From the NCBI GenBank assembly GCA_016789785.1, contig JAEUQE010000217.1, forward strand, positions 1-15,869: a stretch of 15,869 bases of DNA. The letters run 5' to 3'. The DNA comes from Bryobacterales bacterium. Lineage in GTDB: Bacteria > Acidobacteriota > Terriglobia > Bryobacterales > Bryobacteraceae. The translations under genes and the position numbers were made by a program. The notes under the pieces were generated by a model. That model did no database searches. It saw nothing but the letters and a program-made list of their open reading frames with translations, and was not told the origin of the DNA. This document shows, piece by piece, positions 1 through 8,885 of the stretch (position 1 is the first letter of the stretch; the number at the start of each line of letters is the position of its first letter).

Positions 1-71
1 GCGCCTGCGCTTGGAAAATAGAGCCACTGGCTCCGAAATCCCGGCAAGAATGGCTCCGTTTTAAACCGGCG

Positions 72-2804
72 CTAACACGCCAATGTCAACTGCATCGAGT
101 ATGCCGGCGCGGCGGGCAACTGACACCCGGGCGATCCCGGCAGACGGAACGTGCGGTTTTCCGCCGCCTGCATCCGCTGATTCCCGTAAGGCGGGGGCAG
201 CGAACTGTAAATAGGGCCTCTGGTATCGACCGCACGGCACGGATTCACGGGGTAATACAAGTAACCCGGCGTCCCAGGATCCGAGGTAAAGTAACCGGTG
301 ATATCGATGATCAAGTTTGTGTTGTTACTCGAATATGCGTTGATCGCACCGCCGTCGCCGGCCTCGACGATCGCGGAATTGGCGATGTAACCACCGGTAG
401 TCGTGCGGAGGGTCATAAATTCGGGCCGCGACCCGCCGGCGGGCCAAAGAGTGACATAGTCGACGGGGCCTGTCTGGTTCTCGATCGTGTCTGCGGTAAC
501 GTTTAGCACGTAGACTTGAGCTGAGGCCGGGATGTTGCAGGTGGTGGAAGATTGGACCGCGATGGTGCGCGTGACGCCGGCTGTCAGCATGGGCGGGCCG
601 AAGGCACCGGTCCTGGGACCCGCGTAGGTTGGTCGAGTATCCACCAGCCGGCAAGGAGTCACCGGAACATACTTATGCCCGACGGGCACGCCCACGCCGG
701 TGAACACATACGCCGCTCCGCTGCCAGACGCCGTGTTGTCGGCCTGATTTCCGTTCACGCCAGTAGCCGCGCTGTCCTCTCCGGGCGCCCCCACCACCAC
801 CGTGTCCCCAGATATCGCTACGGTGTGGCCGAACCAGTCATTCGCGCCCGTGTTGGACGCCTTCAGATACGCCTGCTGGCTCCACACCCCACCGCTCCGC
901 ACGAACACGTACGCCGCCCCGCTGTCAGTAGCGGTGTTGTCGGCCTGATTCCCGTTCCCTCCGGTGGCCTCGCTGTCCTCCGTAATCGCCCCCACCACCA
1001 CCCTGTCCCCGGACACCGCCACGCAACAGCCAAAAAGGTCCGCCGCCCCCGTGTTGGACGCCTTCAGGTATGCCTGCTGGCTCCACACGCCCCCGTTCCG
1101 CACAAACACATACGCCGCTCCGCTACCACCAGCGGTATTGTCGGACTGATTTCCGTTCACTCCGGTGGCCGCACTGGACTCTACATTCGCTCCCACCACC
1201 AGCGTGTCGCCAGATATCCCCACGGAAACGCCAAATTGGTCACCCGCTCCAGTGTTAGACGCCTTCAGATAGGCCTGCTGGCTCCACACGCCCCCGCTCC
1301 GCACAAACACATACGCCGCTCCGCTACCACCAGCGGTATTGTCGGACTGATTTCCGTTCACTCCGGTGGCCGCGCTGGCCTCATATGGCGCCCCCACCAC
1401 CACCGTGTCCCCCGACACCGCCACGGAAGTGCCAAAAGAGTCATACGCCCCCGTGTTGGACGCCTTCAGATACGCCTGCTGGCTCCACACGCCCCCGCTA
1501 CGCGCAAACACATAGGCTGCTCCGCTCCAAGGAGCGGTATTGTTGGACTGATTTCCGTTCACTCCGCTGGCGAAGCTGGACTCTGCACGCGCCCCCACCA
1601 CCACCGTGTCCCCTGAGATCGCCACCAACTCGCCAAAAAAGTCACCCGCGCCTGTGTTGGACGCCTTCAGATACGCCTGCTGGCTCCACACGCCCCCATT
1701 CCGCACAAACACATACGCTGCCCCGCTGTGGTAGGCGCTGTTGCTGGACTGATTCCCGTTCACCCCGGTGGCGGCGCTGGACTCAAACCACGCACCAACC
1801 ACCACCGTATCCCGGGACACCGCCACGGAAGTGCCAAAATAATCCCCCCCCTCGCCGTTGGACGCCTTCAGATACGCCTGCTGGATCCACACGCCACCAC
1901 TCCGCACAAACACATAAGCCGCTCCGCTTTGAAAAGCGCTGTTTTCCACCTGATTCCCGTTCACTCCAGTGAACGCGCTGTCCTCCCCTGACGCCCCCAC
2001 TACCAGCGTGTCCTCGAACACCGCCACAGACACGCCAAAATCGTCAGCCGCGCCCGTGTTGGATGCTTTCAGATACGCCTGCTGCGCGATCGGATCGATG
2101 GTCACCGGATAACGCGCACCCGCATCCTCCACCGTCAGCCGTACCCTTTCCCCGGCCACCGTCAGATTCGCCGGAAGCACGCGCTGATCGGCATCCCACA
2201 CCTTCAGCCCTCCGTACTGCACCACACCGAAGCTGACACCCCGCCCATCGGCCCGAGGCATCAACCCGCCGCGCACCGCCAGTTCGATCTCCAGCGCTCC
2301 CTTCCACCCCGCCGGACGCCGTTTCACCGTGAACCCGTGCTCCAACCCGCGGCCATCATTGACAAACCACTCACTCAAATCAGCATCGTGGCTGTAAGTG
2401 ATGCGGTTACCCTCCACCCGCGCCGCCGGCTTACCCTTCACCAACCTACCGCCGTAGCGCACCACCTCCAGACCCCACTTCCAGGCGCCCCCATCCGGCG
2501 TCACCTCAAATCCCCGCCCGTCAAACCGGGTCACCCATTGCTGACCGGGATTCCGCGCACTCCAGCCATCGCCGGTCCGCACCACGGCATGGCGGTGTTT
2601 CTCATACGCCGCCCGGATCTGGTCCCAGTCGGAGGAACTTACCTCCTTCGGCAGGTTCACAGCCGCCAATGGCGCGGCCGTGAACATCAGCAGCGCAACC
2701 AATCGCCGGTTTGCCCTGGAACCAGCGGCCAAGAGCCGTGCCAGCGTGCCAGCGTGAATCTTGCGTGAAGTTTTGCGGATTAAGGGATAGGATGAGTGCA
2801 TCAT
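72..2804 (-). CDS. Exported FG-GAP repeat (beta-propeller) protein with C-terminal VDTR domains
   Basis: Probable secreted or surface protein of unknown ligand. The N-terminus is basic, followed by a hydrophobic stretch (about residues 33-48, RRLVALLMFTAAPLAA) that fits a long signal peptide. Residues about 50-238 form a beta-rich region ending in ITIDP-like 'VTIDPIAQQAY'. Residues about 239-708 are seven tandem units of exactly 67 residues, each with QQAYLKAS, DxFGxSVAxSGDTVVVGA, TGVNGNQ and SGAAYVFVRSGGVW. These match FG-GAP repeats, and seven units suit an integrin-alpha-like propeller. Two 'PCR(L/A)VDTR' domains follow (from about residues 717 and 857). The first is complete (NVTA, LWPAGG, IIDITGYF); the second stops after QLTLAC, about 60-70 residues early. 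The start is the first of two adjacent ATGs; there is no clear ribosome site. The fold is fairly certain, the function is not. Confidence 0.85.
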   Translation of the reverse strand: MMHSSYPLIRKTSRKIHAGTLARLLAAGSRANRRLVALLMFTAAPLAAVNLPKEVSSSDWDQIRAAYEKHRHAVVRTGDGWSARNPGQQWVTRFDGRGFEVTPDGGAWKWGLEVVRYGGRLVKGKPAARVEGNRITYSHDADLSEWFVNDGRGLEHGFTVKRRPAGWKGALEIELAVRGGLMPRADGRGVSFGVVQYGGLKVWDADQRVLPANLTVAGERVRLTVEDAGARYPVTIDPIAQQAYLKASNTGAADDFGVSVAVFEDTLVVGASGEDSAFTGVNGNQVENSAFQSGAAYVFVRSGGVWIQQAYLKASNGEGGDYFGTSVAVSRDTVVVGAWFESSAATGVNGNQSSNSAYHSGAAYVFVRNGGVWSQQAYLKASNTGAGDFFGELVAISGDTVVVGARAESSFASGVNGNQSNNTAPWSGAAYVFARSGGVWSQQAYLKASNTGAYDSFGTSVAVSGDTVVVGAPYEASAATGVNGNQSDNTAGGSGAAYVFVRSGGVWSQQAYLKASNTGAGDQFGVSVGISGDTLVVGANVESSAATGVNGNQSDNTAGGSGAAYVFVRNGGVWSQQAYLKASNTGAADLFGCCVAVSGDRVVVGAITEDSEATGGNGNQADNTATDSGAAYVFVRSGGVWSQQAYLKASNTGANDWFGHTVAISGDTVVVGAPGEDSAATGVNGNQADNTASGSGAAYVFTGVGVPVGHKYVPVTPCRLVDTRPTYAGPRTGAFGPPMLTAGVTRTIAVQSSTTCNIPASAQVYVLNVTADTIENQTGPVDYVTLWPAGGSRPEFMTLRTTTGGYIANSAIVEAGDGGAINAYSSNNTNLIIDITGYFTSDPGTPGYLYYPVNPCRAVDTRGPIYSSLPPPYGNQRMQAAENRTFRLPGSPGCQLPAAPAYSMQLTLAC
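681..2088 (-). repeat. Seven tandem 201-bp FG-GAP coding repeats
   Basis: The motif encoding LKAS (plus-strand cttcag or its variant) recurs at 861, 1062, 1263, 1464, 1665, 1866 and 2067, a spacing of exactly 201 bp with no indels. Neighbouring copies can be almost identical: 1097-1172 and 1298-1373 are the same for 76 bp, whereas other pairs have diverged. This points to recent duplication or gene conversion within an older array. The limits given are approximate unit boundaries. Confidence 0.9.
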
Positions 2805-3091
2805 AAACTTAAACCATTTCGCAATTACCTACTCTAGATTGCCATTTTTCGGATCCGGATGGGTGGGGCGGAGTCGCCCGTAAGTGCGGGAAGCTTCGCG
2901 CTTGCAGGCGGGAATTGCCGTACGCCGCCGGGAAACGGGGGCCTGGCGTGAGACTCCTGGCCACTGGCGCACCGGATGTCCGGGCAAACTGGCCAGGGGT
3001 CTGGCCGGGCGTGCGGGGGGTGCAGCGGGGCACCGGCGCACTCGGCTTCTCCTGTTCCTGGATTTTTTTATTCCGTTGTGATGTCATTTTT
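2805..3091. other. Intergenic region upstream of the FG-GAP gene
   Basis: No gene is recognised here. The first 60 bases next to the FG-GAP start are AT-richer than their surroundings and probably hold its promoter, but I cannot place -35 and -10 boxes with confidence. The rest is GC-rich, and short open frames on both strands have no recognisable protein content. Confidence 0.4.
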
Positions 3092-3791
3092 CTAATTTTC
3101 CGGCTCGCTTCCGGTCATTTCCGGAACACTGGCGCCGGGCTGCGCGCCGTGGGTGATCTCTCGGATTCCGCTAAGATTCCGCTCGCGGGGCGGCTCATTA
3201 GAGGCCGTTGAGGCGGCTGGTTCGTTCCTGCGATTTTCCGTGCCGGGCGCGCCGGAATCTGGCGGCGATGGCAGGCTGTCCGGACTGGAGGGCTTCGGGG
3301 CGGGAAACCGGCGTTTTCCGGCGGGCGGGCTGAGGGTGAGCAGCCGGAGGGTGAGCAATCGGACAGCGGCGCTTGTGCGCATGGCGAAGAGTGCGGTTTG
3401 GCCTGCGGTAGGCATTGAGCACGTTCGCTTCGTGGCGGATGAGCATGCTCTCGGTGACGGTTTGGTTCTTGAAGCGGGAAGTGGCGCCGAACGCCTTTCG
3501 GGCGAGGAGGTCGGGCTGTTGCCCAGGCGGGTATTCCTGGTCCTTTTGGAAAATCTCCCAATCGAGGAGGGCGCTTTGGGTGGTTTCCATGCGCCGGTTC
3601 TTCCACTGCGCGTTGCGCATGGTGAGGACGAGTTGCGATTCGACGGCATCGCGAGGCTGGACGCGTTGGAAGAAGCCACGGCGCTGTCTGCCTTCCGCAG
3701 TGAGGGGGCCTTTGGATTTGGCGCCGTTGATGCGGGCCTGCCCGGTGTGGCTTTGTCCTTTGGCATTGGGGGTTCTCCCGCTTCCATGCCT
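3092..3791 (-). pseudogene. Decayed gene of the 'INGAKSKGP..EGR' hypothetical family
   Basis: Read on the minus strand from 3791, one frame gives ARINGAKSKGPLTAEGR, then VQPRDAVESQLVLTMRNAQ, LLDWEIFQKDQEY and LIRHEANVLNAYRR. This follows the usual order of a small uncharacterised family common in Acidobacteria (N-terminal 'ANGxKSxGPxTxEGKxRS', later 'QPxDxVE..LV..M..A.WR.RR', then 'RxExxLxRxYxRA'). The segment normally carrying 'NALRHGLT...' is missing between EGRQR and VQPRD, suggesting an internal deletion of about 35 residues. The good frame has no start codon after its TGA at 3792-3794; an ATG at 3785-3787 lies in a shifted frame. The C-terminal tail (NEPPRERN...GSEPEN, stop 3092) also lies in that other frame. 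At least two frameshifts are implied. Function of the family is unknown. Confidence 0.55.
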
Positions 3792-3794
3792 TCA

Positions 3795-4099
3795 GCTGGG
3801 AGAATCGGACGGTCCGGTGAAGGGAGAGCGATTCCCCGTGGGAACTCGATTGGCGGAAGTCACCAGAGCCGGTTTCCGAAGGTTCCGAAGCGTGGGTGCG
3901 CACGGCCTTCGCCTCCTTCCTCTGTCCGATGTCCCCGCTGCTCGGCACTCGGGAAGGGTAGCCGTGGGCGGCGGCTGTCCCCGGATCGAGATGGGGATCG
4001 AGATGGGGAGCGCATCGATGCCATCTTTGGACGGATGGCCCACCCGAAGCGGCCCGATCAGTTTTCCATGCAATTTCAATGCAAATCCACGCATTGGCC
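3795..4099. other. Gene-free stretch with a short tandem repeat
   Basis: No recognisable gene lies here on either strand. The only structure seen is a perfect 12-bp tandem duplication (atcgagatgggg twice, 3985-4008). Long open frames on the plus strand are antisense to the neighbouring pseudogene and look like a high-GC artefact. Confidence 0.4.
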
Positions 4100-4200
4100 C
4101 AATGCTCTTCGGGCGCAGCCAGGCGTCCCGGGACGCGGCACGGGGTAAACTTGCGCTACCGTCAGATGTGCGGCGCCAAAGTGCCAAGTGAACGTTATTG
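4100..4200 (+). mobile_element. Decayed 101-bp MITE-like element (copy 1)
   Basis: This aligns end to end with the 131-bp element at 11961-12091. The left end is CAATGCTCTTC (4100-4110) and the right end GAACGTTATTG (4190-4200). The shared core includes TGCGCTACCGTCAG (4152-4165) and GTGCGGCGCCAAAGTG (4168-4183), both identical in the other copy. It lacks 24 bp after the left end and a further 6 bp in the hairpin region. The 10 bases on each side, CGCATTGGCC (4090-4099) and CGCCTTGACG (4201-4210), match at 7 of 10 positions, consistent with an eroded target duplication. A perfect palindrome, GCGTCCCGGGACGC (4123-4136), replaces the long hairpin of the intact copy. No coding capacity. Confidence 0.8.
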
Positions 4201-4239
4201 CGCCTTGACGGGCGCATCCGCCTGCGCGAGGTTCAGGGT

Positions 4240-4432
4240 ATGGAAATTGCCGTGAAACCCGAGACCGAGCGGCTCATCCGGAACGAAATCCGAGGCGGCC
4301 CGTTTTCAGACCGTTGACGAGTTGATCGGCAAGGGTGTCGAAGCATGGCGCGAAAAGACCCAGTTTGCGCAAACCGCCCGGGTTTCCTCGAAGGAATACC
4401 ACGGCGCGGCAGATCGTATTCGTGAATTGTGA
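4240..4432 (+). pseudogene. Frameshifted ribbon-helix-helix (ParD/CopG-like) antitoxin
   Basis: From the ATG at 4240 the frame reads MEIAVKPETERLIRNEIR then GGPFSDR and stops. Removing one T from the TTTT run at 4303-4306 restores FQTVDELIGKGVEAWREK, continuing to a TGA at 4430-4432. The restored 63-residue product has the length and pattern of small RHH antitoxins (N-terminal beta strand with alternating residues, then two helices, ending 'VDELIxxGVxAWREK'). A weak Shine-Dalgarno-like CAGGG lies just upstream. A broken PIN-domain gene follows on the same strand, so this was probably the antitoxin of a toxin-antitoxin operon. A sequencing error in the T run could also cause the shift, but the partner is broken too. 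Confidence 0.6.
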
Positions 4433-4470
4433 ACGGGTGTCCAGCCAGATGCGGCGCAACGGCGTGACTG

Positions 4471-4847
4471 ATGCTGATCCGGGATTTCGTACTGGACGTT
4501 TCGGTTCCTGCCGTGATGCCGCGGATTCTCTCGGCTCGTTGCGGAATGATGGCCACCACGATTGGCGAATGGCGCGTCGCTTCCGTTTGGCCATTTGAAA
4601 ACACCAATTCCGTGATCCGGGCCGTACGGCGCAAAAGGATTTCCGTGGAACGGGCGGCGATTTGCCGATTCGAATCGATCCAGATCCCTTGAATCCGTGG
4701 GCCGCGCTTGCGGAATAGCCGCCCGCCCGCGGACTCACGACGTACGACGCCGCGGATTCGGATTTGGCGATGCGGCGTCAGTTGGCGCCGCCGCTTCGGA
4801 GGGCGCCCTTCGAGCAGCCCCCACGACGTGCGGCGCTTCGTTGGTGA
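4471..4847 (+). pseudogene. Decayed PIN-domain (VapC-like) toxin
   Basis: The frame from ATG 4471 gives RDFVLDVSV, resembling the first PIN strand with its acidic residue, and later WPFENTNSVIRAVRRKR, resembling the 'WPLEVANxLxxAxRRxR' segment of VapC proteins, then stops at 4690. The frame beginning at 4686 gives PLNPWAALAE, a TAG at 4716-4718, and ARGLTTYDAADSDLAMRR, a close match to the VapC C-terminal 'GLTTYDAAYLDLAMRR' block with its conserved Asp residues, ending at TGA 4845. Intact PIN toxins of this type have about 130-140 residues, which suits the 126-codon span. The middle part (about 4500-4570) is poorly preserved. Frameshift plus nonsense codon indicate loss of function. VapC enzymes are ribonucleases; this copy should be inactive. 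Confidence 0.65.
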
Positions 4848-4950
4848 AAGCATGGGCGACTGCCATGAGGGTCAAGCGGCCGGATGGAGTGAAAGCTGGC
4901 TTCTGCGCGCAGCGCGCACCACCCCATTCGATCGTCTAAGCATGCAGGCG

Positions 4951-4965
4951 CGTGAGTTACTCACG
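4951..4965. terminator. Small hairpin beyond the ileS 3' end
   Basis: CGTGAG-TTA-CTCACG forms a 6-bp stem with a 3-base loop, 42 bases past the ileS stop codon. It has no T run on the minus strand, so it is at best a weak or Rho-assisted terminator and may be chance. Confidence 0.25.
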
Positions 4966-5007
4966 GGGGAGGTGAAGGAGTTGGAGGTGTGAGGGGAGAG
5001 GAAGAAG

Positions 5008-8409
<3,402 letters not shown>

Positions 8410-8511
8410 GTTTGTGGAAACGCAGGCTAGGGACAAGCCTTGCTTTATCGTATCAAACCAGCCCCTCAGGGCCACGCTTGTAAACTCCCTCTGAAACACG
8501 CTGCTTACCTG

Positions 8512-8540
8512 TTGACGATCTACATATTTACCTGTAGACT
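8512..8540 (+). promoter_or_regulatory. padR promoter, probably near-leaderless
   Basis: TTGACG (8512-8517) and TAGACT (8535-8540) are separated by exactly 17 bp, as expected for a housekeeping sigma promoter. A start about 7 bases beyond the -10 box falls at 8546-8548, next to the padR ATG at 8549. No Shine-Dalgarno sequence precedes that ATG. The transcript should therefore have almost no leader. Confidence 0.6.
8520..8537. promoter_or_regulatory. Probable PadR operator (inverted repeat)
   Basis: CTACATATTTACCTGTAG has arms CTACA/TGTAG separated by 8 bp. It lies inside the spacer and overlaps the -10 box of the padR promoter. PadR-family dimers usually bind such palindromes in their own promoters, so autorepression is likely; this is inferred, not shown. 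Confidence 0.55.
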
Positions 8541-8548
8541 GCCGACAT

Positions 8549-8881
8549 ATGGGATCGAAAGCGGATCTGCTCCAGGGCACCCTCGACTTGATTGTGTTGC
8601 GGGTACTCTCGCTTGGGCCGAAACACGGCTACGGCATCGCCACGCGCATCCGGCAGATCTCGGAAGATGTGCTGCAGGTCAATCAAGGCTCTCTCTACCC
8701 CGCGCTTCTGCGTTTGGAGCAGCGCGGCTGGATCAAGTCCTACTGGGGCACCACGGACACGGGCCGCGAGGCAAAGTTCTTCGAGCTGACGCGGGCGGGC
8801 AGGAAGCAGCTCGCTGTGGAGTCAGAGAACTGGGAGCGCGTGAAAGGCGCCATTGGACGGCTGATGGAAGCAGTGGAGTAG
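8549..8881 (+). CDS. PadR-family transcriptional regulator
   Basis: A 110-residue winged-helix repressor. The PadR pattern is clear: LLQGTLDLIVLRVLSLGPKH, then GYGIATRI, then the recognition-helix and wing region QGSLYPALLRLEQRGWI and LTRAGRKQL, then a short C-terminal dimerisation helix (to residue 110). This is the short PadR class that accompanies acidobacterial duplicated permeases. The stop codon (8879-8881) is four bases before the permease ATG, and the permease ribosome site lies in the last padR codons, so the two are one operon with likely translational coupling. The regulator probably controls its own operon through the inverted repeat in its promoter. The inducer is unknown. Confidence 0.92.
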   Translation: MGSKADLLQGTLDLIVLRVLSLGPKHGYGIATRIRQISEDVLQVNQGSLYPALLRLEQRGWIKSYWGTTDTGREAKFFELTRAGRKQLAVESENWERVKGAIGRLMEAVE

Positions 8882-8885
8882 CGCG

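Noticed and set aside
552..1972. Plus-strand frames with repeated Pro/Arg/His-rich blocks
   Set aside because: Mirror images of the 201-bp FG-GAP coding repeats. The repetition comes from the minus-strand gene.
681..2088. Regular repeats considered as a CRISPR-like array
   Set aside because: The period is 201 bp, an exact multiple of three, and the units encode a conserved protein repeat. There are no short repeats with unique spacers and no cas genes.
3153..4148. 331-residue open frame on the plus strand
   Set aside because: It is antisense to the better-supported pseudogene at 3092-3791 and runs through the MITE copy. Its translation is Gly/Arg/Ala-rich with no family pattern, typical of a high-GC shadow frame.
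8410..8580. 57-codon N-terminal extension of ileS
   Set aside because: It would overlap the padR promoter and start codon, has no IleRS-like sequence, and the ATG at 8407-8409 gives the expected N-terminus.
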